Source: Thinopyrum elongatum (lineage: Eukaryota; Streptophyta; Magnoliopsida; Poales; Poaceae). Taken from it: DNA of 64,000 bases. The notes beneath the pieces were generated by a model. That model saw only the letters and a list, made by a program, of their open reading frames with translations. It was not told the DNA's origin and did no database searches. Of this stretch, positions 36,529 to 48,854 are shown piece by piece. The position numbers were made by a program, and so were the translations under genes. Where the stretch lies: NCBI GenBank assembly GCA_011799875.1, contig CM022298.1, positions 266,540,590 to 266,604,589 of the forward strand. Direction: 5' to 3'. How positions within the stretch are numbered: position 1 is the first letter of the stretch; the number at the start of each line of letters is the position of its first letter.

Positions 36529-39183
36529 CCACCAACCAATGCTCTGGGTGCATGTCGCTCCAGGCCGTGGGCTCGACGGCGGGTGATGGCATCGAAATGG
36601 TGGCCGATCACAAAGCTGAGGGTTTCCGGCGGTAGTGGTTGTATGTGGACGGCGCCCAGTTCAGCCCCTTGCTACAGACTCCCACATCTCCGGCAGTGGC
36701 GAGCTCCGGATGGGCGCACGAGAGGCTTTCTGACCCAAGGCTGGTGCAGGTCATGGCGAGGATGGCCGGCCTGAGGGTGGCGGAGGTGACGGCAGCAATG
36801 GTTGTAAAGGAGTTCCTCCACCGGCGCATCGCTCCCCTCCAGCGCCATTCTCGCCCCATGTGGGCCTTCTCCGGCCTAGAAGACACGATGCGCCTCCAAA
36901 CGGGTCGCCTGCCTCCTGACATGCTGAAGGAGATAGTTCACATCCTAACTAGCGAAGTGTCAGGCGAGCTCTCCGAAAAGGGGTACCCCTTGTACAACTA
37001 CACCAGCGGGGAGGCCTTCGCAAGGAGGATGCCGTTCTTCGACCAGTGGGGACTGCTCCCCAAGGGCCAGGAGGGGCCTCGGGACAATCCCTTCTTGGTG
37101 GTCCCCGTGCCGGCGGGCTACGCGTGTGCGGCGCCCTCGGCCATGGCAAAGGGGGGAGGCAGTGAGACGCCTCTTTAGGCCGCTCGGTGGCACGTTGCTG
37201 TACTGTCGGACTCCGGCGGCTCCACCTTGATCGGGGGTGGGGCGCCTGCCCCCGGTGCAGTGAATGGCGCACAGAGCCTTAGGTCGACGATCCCTAGCCA
37301 CGTGCTCCCAGGGTGTGGGCTCAACGGGAGAGTGATGTGGGCACGCTGTCGAGGGTGCTGAAAAAGAGGAAGAGGGTCGCCAAAGATGAGTAAGCGGTCC
37401 GGCTCCCCCTCTTCCCTCATGCACGATGTGCGCTCATGAGCTATCCCTTCTCGAAGGTCCTCCTGAGGCGAGTGAACGAAGGAGCTCCCGGGACGAGTGG
37501 CAACCTCCCCGCCACCTGCCGTGGATGCGAGGCGCCGTGTGAGCGCGCCTGGTGATGGCGCCGCAGTCGAGCCTGGGCGGAGGGGGCCTCCTCTACCGAT
37601 CGCTGAAGACGCGAGGCCGGGGGCGATCATGTGGCCTGCACTTAACGCGGCCAGTCCCACGCGCGCGGAGGCGATCGCTGCTCCCCGGCGAGCCGCTTCG
37701 CTGCCTCCATGATGTTCTCTGCTGAGGTCAGCACTGAGCTGGCGAGGGCCGGGCCAGCGTTCACCGCACCTGCGCTCACCAGCGCCCGAAAAGCCGCAGG
37801 CTGGCAGCTCCCTGCGCGGGGGGGGTGCCACATCCTCCAGGTACAGCTCCCCGAGCCAGAGGTACAGATAGGGAGCCGCCCAGCCTCCAGCCCCCGGCGG
37901 ACGCGGCCATGCCTACTCGTGCCTCGGACGGTGGTGGTGTCGCGAGGCTCGGTCCTGGCCAGGCCCTGGCGCTCGCGAGTGGCCGAGCGACCGTCCGGCA
38001 CGATCTCCTTTAGGATGTGAAGCGCGCGATGGGCCGGCTCGAGGTGTAGCTCCACGACATGGATGCACAACTTGAGGACGAGCGCCTACACTTAGCGCGC
38101 GGGTGGCACCAGCTCGAAGTCGCCGTCAAGTTCAGCTAGCTGCAGCACGAGTCTGCGCGCTCGAAGGAGAAGGGGCTTACTACCACGGCGAAAGAGGTCT
38201 GCGAGCATGCTCTCGAGGAGGCCGAAGCCGCGGACCAGTGGCGTGAAGCGGCGAAAGCCCGTGAGCGGGAGCTCCTAGCTTTGAACGCCGTCTTGGAGCA
38301 GCAGATCCGAGGGTACAGAGCCACCCTCTCCGCCCCCGTGGAGGGGCCATTGACACGAGAGGCGAGTCTCCGGACTCTTTAGGAGGAGTTGACGATGGTG
38401 TTGTCCGAGCAAAGCCTAGAGCACGAGTGTCTTGATGTGCTGGAGCACCAGCTGACGGTCGCAGAAGCTTCCTTGGCCCAATGTGAGGAGGATGCCAAGG
38501 CCTCCCTAGCCTCCCGGGAGGTGAGGATCTAGGTGGACGTTGATGAGAGGTTTGCGAGCGCATGCCAAGCGCTCCTTGAGGACCATCGCAAGAAGCTAGA
38601 GCTTCAGGAAACCCGTTTCCGCACCACGCGCGGAGAGCTGAAGGGCGAAATCAATGCCCTCATGAAGAAGCTGGCCGAAGTGGACAAGCAGCAGAAAACC
38701 GTGCTGGACGCCCGAGCCGTCGCCAAGGCCGATCTGGCAGCACTTGATGAGCAGGTGGTGAGCGTCACCTCCTTCATGGAAACAGCGGCGGACGAGGTGA
38801 ACTTGGCTCGGGGGCTGGAGCACACGCGCATCGAGATGTTCCATTATCTCGAGCGGCGGGCTCGCCATGCTGTAGGCTCCATCTGCAAGGGGAGCGTCTC
38901 CAGTCCGCTTATGCCCGATGATGCCGGCTACCTTGATTTTTCACCAGGGTCATGATGCGGCTCGAGGAGGGCGTGGGGAAGGTGGGCGAACTTGTCGAGG
39001 AGGGGAGCCGCGACCTTCTTGCCCGAGCGTTGACGCGTGTCTTCAGCCACCTCTTCCGATCCGACACTGACTTTGATTTCGAAGCCATGACGGCCCCCGT
39101 CCCAGCAGCGATTCGCGATGACCTTGGGGTGTGGGTGGAAGATTATGTGGACGCACTGAGCGCGCCGTTCGCCTCTGATGACC
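36529..39183 (+). pseudogene. Fragment Z: second accessory gene copy, Tat-type
   Basis: Plus strand. The N-terminus is missing at the element C boundary. Early sequence (DHKAEGFRR, a stop, WLYVDG) aligns with KKAEGFRQCWVFLD of fragment Y. Then come MVVKEFLHRRIAPLQ, MWAFSGLEDTMRLQ and MPFFDQWGL. A donor-like GTAAGC at 37390 follows KKRKRVAKD in phase 2; I find no clear acceptor. A coiled-coil region (about 38050-38920) contains EEAEAADQWREAAKARE and LRTL-stop, and the C-terminal part includes DLLARALTRVFSHLF. The reading frame is cut at 39183 by element D. Several stops (near 37178, 38133, 38380, 38530). It is diverged from the element C gene and closer to fragment Y. Confidence 0.7.
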
Positions 39184-42100
39184 TGTAACGACCCGAGACC
39201 GACGCTCCAGACGCCTTCCATGTTTTTGTCGTAGCCGCTTTAATTATTTTTGCTTGTTGCATTTCATCATGTCATCATGTGCATTGCATCCGCATGTTTT
39301 CATAAAAACTCATAGTCGTTCTTGGTTGTCGCTCCTCCCTTTGTCTCCGTTGACCTTTTTTCAGGCCTCTTTGTCTTTGCCGACCTCTCTCAGACACCCT
39401 CACGTGTGTCCGAAACTTCCCCGAACCCGAACCGCTCGGTCATGATTGATGGATTCGGATCATTCCCAAACATCTGCCAAGTATCTTCAGTTTCTTTGTT
39501 TGGACTCCCCTGGCCTATTTATTCTTGACCGTCCGATCTAAATCGGAGAGTCCAAAACTAACTCCAAATCCCTCCACCTACTATCAATAGCAGATCAACC
39601 CTAGACCGGCTATCCCATCCATCCATCCTTTCCCGTCGCGCCGCCGCCAACCCACCTCGTCTCCTCCTCATCTTCCCCACCGAGCCAACCACCATCCATC
39701 TTAGATCCACCCCCTCCAACCGCAGCCTCCGACCACCTCCCGTGATTTCCGCGCCACCCAAATCCCTAGCAAGCCGCAGCCTCCTCCTTCCCGCGCACGC
39801 AGCCAACCCCGAGCGCCGCCCTCACCCTTGAGCTCCAATGGAATCACGCCCCTGGATCCTCTGCTTCGAGCACCTCCATGGAGCCAAGCTCCTGCGCCTC
39901 TGGTTGTTCTTCCAGAGGACCAGTAGAGCTCACCCGCCTCCTCTGCCTCGTCCCATCGCCGTTCGTCGACCGAACCAACAGCAAGTGTCGTCGGCCCTTC
40001 CGATTTGCCCTGCTTCCCCCGCCAGCTTCTCTTTCTCTCTCGATTCTCTCAACTCTCTGTTCTCTTCCCATGCAGGAGCCATGGAAGCCATGGCCTGCTC
40101 GACCTCGAGGTCCCGACACCGTCGTCTCCTACATCCGCTGCCGAGCCAAGTCCCGCTTCCCTCCCTGCGCCTTCGCCGCCCCGCCAAGTCCTGCGCCATG
40201 GACACACGTGCCAGCCCGAGCCCCCAGGTCGGCGCGGCCGTTGACCTGCTCTCTTCGGTGACCTCCGAGCAGCACCACCTGTCGGATCTGCTCGAGCTCG
40301 CCGCCCCCTGCGCCTCAAGTCCCTCCCGCAGGTGCCCCAAGTCCAACGCCGCCTCACCCTACCTTGCAGCGAGCCCCTGCTTGTGTTGACCACCTGCAGC
40401 TCTACTCGAGGACCAGCGCCAAGTCGTCCGCGTGAGGCCTCCTCTGCCTCGCTGGCCTCCACCGTCATCCAGCAGGCCAAGGCCAAACTGCTCATGCTTC
40501 CGAACTGAGAGCCTGATGTGAGCAGCCACCCAAACCCCCCTGTGCACTGTTGGGCTAGCCAGTTTCGTCCCGTGTCATATTTTTTTTCTCTGGACGAATT
40601 TGTCTATTTTTTCAGAGATGTCAGTTTTGCAGAAAAAACCCTCCATGTTCATGCATTAATATCTCACAAACCATGCATCGGAATTAAACAAACCTTATAT
40701 GTAAAATGCTTAGAATTTCATCTAGTTTCATAATTTGCAACTTTCATCCATGTTAAAAATGTTTAAAATGCTGTTTGCATTCAATTTGCGAAATGACATG
40801 CCAAAATGGTTAATTTCATAACTAAATAACCGTAGCTCTGAATTAAATAAACTTTATATGTACATGGGGTAGAAAAATGTGTAGGTTGACATGGTGGCAT
40901 TACTTTGCATGTTTAACAAATCTAAAATTGAGTTTTTTGTCAGAACAGTACCAAATTCGAAATATGCACATGGGGATTTTCCGGAATTGTTGTTTGTCGT
41001 TTCAGGCCTCTTTTAAACTTGTCTAAATAGTTAGATTAATTATGCTTCATCTCTTGCCATGTTAATCAACATTTAATATTGATGGGTAGCATAAATGAGA
41101 GTGAACTAAATATTTGAATGTGGTGTTTCGTCAATATGCAACTCGTTGCATATTGAGCTCCACTTAATTTGTAGTATTGTTTGTTGCACTTTGCCACGCC
41201 ATGACTCATTAAACCGGACCTGCATCATACTTGGTTGCACATCATGCCATGTTTATGCTTGCTGGTTTACCATGTTGTTTGCTTCTTTCCGGTTGTGCTT
41301 CTTCTCGATAGTTTCGGTTACATTGCAATTGTGAGGATTAGTTCGACTACTTTGGCTCGTCTACTTCATGGATTCAGTCTTCTTCCTAGCGGGATTTCAG
41401 GCAAGAAGACCGTTACCCTGGATACCACTACTATCTTTGCTTGCTAGTTGTCTCGATGCTATCGCTATGTCGCGCTACCTACTACGTGTTTATCAAGACT
41501 CCCAAATTGCCATGATAAGCCTCTAACCTTTCCACCATCCCAGCAAACCGTTGTTTGGCTATGTTACCGCTTTGCTCAGCCCCTCTTATAGCATTGCTAG
41601 TTGCAGGTGCAGTGCAGGTTGTTCCATGTTGGGACATGGTTATCATGGGATATCACAATATCTCTTATTTAATTAATGCATCTATATACTTGGTAAAGGG
41701 TGGAAGGCCTAGCCTTTTGCTTGGTGGTTTGTTCCACTCTTGCCGCCCTAGTTTCCATCATACCGGTGTTATGTTCCTTGACAAGCGCTCCTAACACATG
41801 TGGGTATATGGGGACCCCCTGACCATTCGCTTAGGCCAAAACTCCTCCAGCAAGGCCCAACTTTGGCTCTACCATTTGCCTAATAACAACTAAAATTTGC
41901 ATAGGGACTTTCCGGACCCCGAGGATAATTAATCAACAACCCCGGGCCAGTGCTCCTCATGAGTGTTGGTCCAAAACAGAGCACCTTGCGGCGCCCCCTT
42001 GGTCCCTTGGGTCTCAGCCAACCGTAAGCTTCGCTTATCCGTCGTGGCCTGATATTGAGATACAAGCGGCTCCTGTCAGGGTGTCGGCACATCGGGAGGT

Positions 42101-43020
42101 CTTGCTAGTTTAGTTTTACCTTTGACGAGAGGCAGGTCCACCGGAATTCCTTATCGTAAGCATCATGTTCTTCATGGTGTGAGGATGTTCCATCGGATGT
42201 GTGTGGAATTTATAATGGACCACTTGGAGCACCCCTGCAGGGTTAAATCTTTTCGAGAGCCGTGTCCGCAGTTATGTGGCAGATTGGAAATTTGTAATAT
42301 ACGGTTGTAGAGAACTTGACACCAGATCCGAATTAAAATACACCAACCGCGTGTGTAACCATGACCGTCTCTTTCCGAGGGAGTTTGGGAAGAGCACACG
42401 GTGGGGTTATGATTGACTTGTAAGTAGTTCAGGATCACTTATTGATCATTACTAGTTGCGGCCGTTATGCATAGTAACTCTTCTTACTCTTGTACTCGTA
42501 AGTTAGCCACCATACAATGCTTCGTGCTTGTTGCAACCTCACCACTTATCCATTCCATACCCATTAAGCTTTGCTAGTCTTGATACCCATGGTAATGGGA
42601 TTGCTGAGTCCTCATGACTCATAGATTACTACAAAAACAGATGCAGCTACAGGTAATGCGATGATCTGACGCGAGAGCGATGCTTGCTTGTTTTGGAGTT
42701 CTTCTGCTTCTTCTTCTTCGATCAAGGGATACGTTTCGGGTCGGGAGCCTGGGATTAGCAGGGTGGATGTCATTCTTCTTTTTCATTTGAGTTCATCCAT
42801 AGCCGGATCCTGCTCTTTTTTTATGATGATTGCTATGTATCGATGAACTGTTGTATTCATGTTGTAGCTTGTGGCGAGTGTAAGCCTTTATCTTGTATTC
42901 TCATCTATTCAGTACATGATATGTTGTAATGATATCCACCTTGCTATGCTCGAAATGTGGTTGTGCCGCAATCATGAGTTTATCACGTGATTGGGATAGA
43001 ATCGCATCTTGGGCGCTACA
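39184..43020 (+). repeat. 5' LTR of element D (3.8 kb)
   Basis: Begins TGTAACGACCC and ends GGGCGCTACA, next to the PBS. It has a GC-rich block (39,600-40,520) followed by A/T-rich sequence with two related segments ending in AATTAAA-CAAACCTTATATGT (40680) and AATTAAATAAACTTTATATGT (40842). The position equivalent to the TATA box of the 3' LTR reads TATCAATA (39582-39589). Short frames are not conserved as proteins. Confidence 0.85.
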
Positions 43021-43023
43021 AGT

Positions 43024-43036
43024 TGGTATCAGAGCC
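43024..43036 (+). other. Primer-binding site of element D
   Basis: TGGTATCAGAGCC, 3 nt after the LTR end, identical to the element A site at 4442. Confidence 0.92.
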
Positions 43037-46000
43037 TTACCGACTGCAGGAGCCCCCTTGATTGATCGAACCGTTGCCGTTGTTGAGTTTAGAAAAAAAT
43101 ATTTTGAGTCTAGTTATATCGGAGAGTAGGAATTCTTCTTACCCCTCATCCCCTTCGTCGCTCTAGTGAGAAATCGTGACGTACGTGTTTTTGTTTCCAT
43201 TACTCTCCTTTTTCACTCAAATTTTTTTAGGATCACGCGGGTATTGTGGAATCGGTCCGATATCATTGTGACGGGAATTCTGTTCTTGGTGCCTCCTATC
43301 ATTTAGGGGTTGTGGCAGTGTCCCGGGGAGTTGAGCTCCAAGGTGTTTTCGTCATAGCGCTTATCATATCAGTTCCGGAATACCAAAGGACGCCGACATC
43401 GAAAACGCTTCTATACTCTTTGTGGTGAGAGTAGTTTGGCACCACCCAGTACTAGGGAGAGCAATCAGATGTATTACCACAGCTAGTATAGTTGCTGTCT
43501 TTTGAAGGTCTGAGGTAGACAATTTCTGAGGTTCTTGGTTATGTGTTTATGGAGGCATTACATTTGGAGCGTAGAATTCTACTAGGAGTTGTGTGATGAT
43601 ATTTTGCTCCTTGTACTTGTTGTACCAGATTGCATAACCAAAAATTTTGGGAGTTTTTAGGTGGGAAGTCAAGTAGTTACCTAGAATATCTTTCCGACAG
43701 ATGCATGATATCGGATTGGGTAAATCTCTATCATATGTATTTGTTTCCGGCTTATTCTGCAGGACAAATCCTTTGTTTTGTCTTGGTTGTGGTATTCGAG
43801 TTGCTTCAATTTCAAGTATTAATTCCATACCTTCCCTAAGCGGTGTCCTCATATTTCTATGTGGATGCTAATCCTTCTGGAACATTGAGATTGTCATGTC
43901 AATCCGTTTCAACCTGTGCACTTTTCTTCAAGTTATTCCATACAGGCGCCATTGAGAAGCCTGAGGATTCGCCCGCTCCATCCATCCCAAGTTGCATTTC
44001 TTTTTCCACCATCCCACCCTTTTTCTTCAAGGATTCAGATTTCTTAATCAAGTATCCATTTTATTCATGTGAAGTATCTTCATTCTTTTCAATCAATGTT
44101 CTTACCTGGTGATTCTCATGAAGATGCTCAGGAGCTACAAGTTTATCATTCTTCGTTCTCTTTTCTTCTCCGGTGGACTAAATTCAAGCTTTCGGTATTC
44201 ATCATTTCACCTTCTTCAATTCACATGATTTCCATGTTGGAATTTCTTATCCAAGTATCTCTTGTTTATTCACCTCTCTCTATTCTTCTCCGGAGTGTAA
44301 AAGATATGTCAGAAGATTCGTGTTTCCATTCTCAATCCGTTCAAGTTATTTCGAGGTTGTTATCTCATTCAAGCCATTTAATTTAACCAGTGCAATCTCT
44401 CTTTTAAAAATCACTTCAACGGTGTATCTTTGAGTGGGCCCTAACCCACAGGTCTTTTCCCAGGATCTTGCCTGACTCTGCTATTTTTTACAGAGCTATT
44501 CTCAAATTCTTTTCAAAGTTTGACGTAAGAATGAATTGTCATCAGTCATATGCCTTCTCAAAGGTTGCTTTCAAATTCTTTTCATCGTTGGTTCAACCTT
44601 TCTATTCTTCATTCCGGAGTGCCTCAACAATTCATGGTGGTGTTTCTCATCGTCATTCTCGGATTTTGAAGACTGAAGAAGAGTTCCTCTTAAATCCTTA
44701 CCCGTTCTTTCAAAGATGTGTAGTTCAACCTTGATGCCATCCTATCATAATCGTTTTCGATTGTGAGTATTCTTTTCACCCATCCGACACATTTCAGCAG
44801 TTGCTTTCCTTTCTCGATCATTCGAAGCCCATCATTTCTGAATATTACGCATTTTTACCTTTCATCTCTCATTCTCCAAATATTACCGGTGCATCGTTCA
44901 AGTATTCTCTAGCCAGGTTGTCATCTCTTCATTCTCTTGTATCTAAATTCACTCATGTATCTTCGTTTGTTTTCTAATTCTTCCCGGTGTTTTGTTATCT
45001 TTTTTTCATTCGTTTTTAACTTGTTACGACGGTTCGTTCAAGATTCCTCTTCCTTTGTTCTCGTATCAATTAATTCGTTCTTTCCAAATCCTACCGGTGG
45101 TTTGTTCAAGTTTTCCCAAGTTTGCGCTATATCTCTCCTCAATCCTTTTCAAGAAGAATAAGTAGTATGCCAAATCCGTTGCTTGTCATCAATTTAAATT
45201 GATGAAGGATACACATAACATAATTCTTATTCTTGTTTCATCCAAGAGATTAATTCCTTCCTTCGGAGTTTGTTCATGAGGAACAAATTCTCGGTTTCAA
45301 GTGCTTCATATTTTCTTACGGATTTCCAAGCTCTCTCAATTATTTCATCGTGAAGCTCCATCTAATTCATCACAAGGTTTTCATCTTGTTATTTTTCAAC
45401 CTTCACTTCCTTCCTACCATTTATTTTCATACCGGAGTTCTTCCTGAAGTTTCTCATGGTGGTTCATCAAAGATTTCATTCATTCTCCAAGTCTTCATCA
45501 AGATTCTTATTGGAGGAGCTCAAGTATTCTTCATCTTGCATTTAGAAGTGCAATTCATTTTCCCTTATCTTTTGAAGTGGAGTTTTGCATGTCTTCGTTC
45601 TTATCAACTAACCAATCATTCGGTAGTGTCAGAAGTTCACCCCAAATTATTGAGATGCTTTCATAAGGCCACGTGAAGCATATCATTTGATTGTTAATTT
45701 TTCAACAACTCTGTTCAACTCTGCTTCGTAAGGATGCTCTTTCAATTTTGATTGGGAGAGTTGTCATTTTTTCTTCTCCGTTCTTTTCTTTCCAACTATC
45801 TAGTTTTCTATTCATTCATTCCGGAGGCATTGTGATGTTGCTCTCTTCGACCCATAATCTTGTTTTGTCAAGATCATGTTCTTTTCATCTTATCAAGTCT
45901 TGCCTCTCTTTTAAACCGAAGTGCTTCCCGAATTCTTCCTTTCTCATCTTGTTTCAACTGGAGTGGTTTCGAATCCTTACTTCTTCCTCGTGTCATTCTG

Positions 46001-46122
46001 CATCTCTTTGCAACCTCAAGGTTCTTTGGTTTCACTCGTTTGTCATGAAGCAACTTAGTTTTACCTCTTCCTCAACCTCTTCATCCGTGGCATCCCTAGA
46101 TCTCGGGGCGAGATCTCTTGTA
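43037..46122 (+). other. Non-coding interior of element D
   Basis: About 3.1 kb, T- and C-rich on the + strand. Degenerate phrases such as CCGGTGGTTTGTTCAAG, CCGGAGT and TTCATTCTCC recur. All frames on both strands are short and match no gag, protease, RT or integrase motif. Packaging signals would be expected here, since the element must use proteins of another element. Confidence 0.72.
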
Positions 46123-46135
46123 AGTGGAGGAGAGT
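46123..46135 (+). other. Polypurine tract of element D
   Basis: AGTGGAGGAGAGT directly before the 3' LTR. It differs from the element A tract (AGTGGAGGAGATT) at one position. Confidence 0.85.
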
Positions 46136-46866
46136 TATAACGACCCAGGACCGACGCTCCAGACGCCTTCCATGTTTTCATTGTAGCCACTTTAATTATT
46201 TTTGCTTGTTGCATTTCATCATGTCATCATGTGCATTGCATCCACATGTTTTCATAAAAAATCGTAGTCGTTCGTGGTTGCCGCTCCTCCCTTTGTCTCT
46301 GTTGACCTTTTTTCAGGCCTCTTTGTCTTTGCCGACCTCTCTCTGACCCCCTCACGTGTGTCCGAAACTTCCCCGAACCTAAACCGCTCAGTCGTGACTG
46401 ATGGATTCGGATCATCCCCAAACATCCCCCAAGTATCTTCGGTTTCTTTGTTTGGACTCCCCTGGCCTATATATTCTTGACCGTCCGATCTAAATCGGAG
46501 AGTCCAAATGTAACTCCAAATCCCTCCACCTACTATAAATAGCAGATCAACACTAGACCGGCTGTCCCATCCATCCATCCTTTCCTGTCGCGCCGCAGCA
46601 ACCCACCTGGTCTCCTCCTCGTCTTCCCCACCGAGCCAACCACCATCCATCTCAGATCCACCCCCCTACAACCATAGCCTCCGACCACCTCTCATGATTT
46701 CTGCGCCACACAAATCCCTAGCAAGCCGCAGCCTCCTCCTTCCCGCGCACGCAGCCAACATCGAGGGCCGCCCTCTCCCTCAAGCTCCCACGGAATCGTG
46801 CCCCTGGATCCTCTGCTTCGAGCACCTCCATGGAGCCAAGCTCCCACGCCTCCGCTTGTTCTTCCC
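46136..46866 (+). repeat. 3' LTR of element D, first part
   Basis: Matches 39184-39,910. The first dinucleotide is TA, not TG. It ends with TTCCC (46862-46866), the target duplicated by element E, and continues at 59355. Confidence 0.88.
46534..46541 (+). promoter_or_regulatory. TATA box in the 3' LTR of element D
   Basis: TATAAATA in CTACTATAAATAGCAG. The same place in the 5' LTR is CTACTATCAATAGCAG. Conserved flanks make this the likely core promoter. Confidence 0.7.
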
Positions 46867-48347
46867 TAAAAGTGCGTTATATCGACTAGACGGGGGGTGA
46901 ATAGGCGATTTTTACAAATTCGTCACTGAGGAATTTCAAGGTGAGGAAATTCCTAAGCGACGAACTACTTAGCAGCGGAATAAGTTCTCAGATGCAAGCA
47001 TAACAGAGCAGTAGCACAGTCATCATGATGAAATGAAAACAAGCACAGAGTACGAGTAGCGTAAACACAGGATAAGCAGGCTGAAGACAAACTGACTGAA
47101 GAAATTGAACTGAGGAAATTGAGAAAGTCTTCGGACAAAGTCTTCAAACAGTAATGATCAAATACATAGCAAGTATGCGAGGAAATGAAAGGGTTGAGGA
47201 AATAGAACCAGTAGCTCGGTGAAGACAATGATTTGGTAGACTAGTTCCAACTGCTGTGACAGTTGTACGTCTGGTTGGAGCGGCTAGGTATTTAAACCTG
47301 AGGACACACAGTCCCGGACACACAGTCCTCACCGTATTCTCCTTGAGCTAAGGTAACACAGACCTCACCCAAATACTCGTGGTAAGTCTTCAGGTGACTT
47401 CCAAACCTTCACATACTCGGTCACTCGGCAATCCACAATTTCCTCTTGGATGCTCTAGACCATGAGGCCTAACCGTCTGGAGGATGCACAGTCCTCAAAG
47501 GTAACAACCGTCGGTTCCACACAGGAACAATCTCTTCAGTGATGCTCAATCACTTTGGGTTTGTAGGTGTTTGGGTTTTTCCTCACTTGATGATTTTCGC
47601 TCAAAGTCCTCGGAGGATGGGATGCTCTAAATGACAAGTGTCAATCTATTTCTTGGAGCAGCCAACCAGCTAGTGGTTGTAGGGGGCGGCTATTTATATC
47701 CTAGGGAGCAGCCCGACATGATAAGACATAAACGCCCTTCAATGATATGACCGTTAGGTGGGTAGGGTATTTGGACAGCTGGCGCGTAGCACAGCAACGG
47801 TCGGAAATTTGAGTATCAAATTCCTCAGGGCTATCATGTTCCAATCCGCATTGGCGAATTCCTAACTCCTCAGTCAGAACAAATTCCTCAGAGAACAGAA
47901 GAGCTTCGTCTCTGTCACTGAAGAACTTGACTAAACTGTATGAGATTTCCAATGGCTTCACTCGAAAGGATTGGGTAGGTGTAGGATTTTGAGTTGAGCA
48001 TCACTTGGAAACTTTTCCTTAGTTTTACCTCGACCCCCTTTAACAGTACGGTGTTTCCTATGACTCAAGAAGAAGAAAATGAAATTACGAAAACAAAAGT
48101 CTTCACGCTTCATAATCCTCGCATGAATATCAAGTCTTCAGGGTCACACCAATTTCTTCACTTTCAAAGTCTTCAAGAAAACCAAAGTCTTCAGTTGAAG
48201 ACATTCATTTTTAGGGGTCGACATTCATCGTAAATAACAAACTCCTCATAGACTTATAGACCTGTGTACACTCACAAACACATTAGTCCCTTAACCTATA
48301 AGTCTTCAATACACCAAAATCACTAAGGGGCACTAGATGCACTTACA
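46867..48347 (-). repeat. 3' LTR of element E
   Basis: Near-identical partner of 57855-59354. In + orientation it starts TAAAAGTGCGTTATATCGAC (TGAAAG in the partner) and ends GCACTTACA. It lies next to the PPT. Confidence 0.92.
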
Positions 48348-48348
48348 A

Positions 48349-48361
48349 TCTCCCCCTTTTT
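48349..48361 (-). other. Polypurine tract of element E
   Basis: On the minus strand AAAAAGGGGGAGA immediately precedes the 3' LTR start TGTAAGTGC (one T between). Confidence 0.9.
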
Positions 48362-48854
48362 GGTGATTGATGACAATATAGGTTAAGTTTTCAACGGGGA
48401 TAAACATATGAAGTGTAAATACTGATATTGAGGAATTTGATTGCAAGATATAGAAGAACTCCCCCTGAAGATGTGCATAATTGAGGGATTTGCTTTGAAA
48501 TAGCAAATGCACATTTTTGAATAATATCATGGAGATCTCCTCCTATATCTTGAAATTCATACACGCAATTAACATATGATATGAAGAATTTGAAATGCAT
48601 GATGAAATATGGTGTCTGACGAAATTCAGCATGCGTGCATTATGCAGAAAAACAGAGCAAAAGTATCAGACCACCATAGGACTTAAGTTTACAACTCATC
48701 AGAGCAAACACCTCAGAAAAGCAAGAGTTGAAACTTAACAGAAATATAGCCCATATATAAGACCCGCTTGAAGACTAACTCAAATTTCTCCCCCTTTGTC
48801 ATCGAATGACCAAAAGGGACGAAAAATGAGGACTAACGCCCCTGAAGAATATCA
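48362..48854 (-). other. Untranslated stretch of element E before the PPT
   Basis: About 490 bp, A/T-rich, between the end of the extra ORF and the PPT. A second purine-rich run (AAAGGGGGAGAAA on the minus strand near 48788) resembles the PPT and could be an internal copy. No gene seen. Confidence 0.55.

Noticed and set aside
14353..39183. Fragments Y and Z as two halves of one gene split by insertion
   Set aside because: They lie on opposite strands and both contain the same middle domain, so they are separate copies.
39840..40390. Protein gene of about 180 codons in the GC-rich part of the element D LTR
   Set aside because: The matching part of the 3' LTR is interrupted and shifted, and the sequence is Ser/Pro/Arg-rich without a known domain.
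43037..46122. Hidden gag or pol remnants in the interior of element D
   Set aside because: No zinc knuckle, protease, RT or integrase motif in any frame; the longest open frames are only about 100-150 codons, T-rich and low in complexity.
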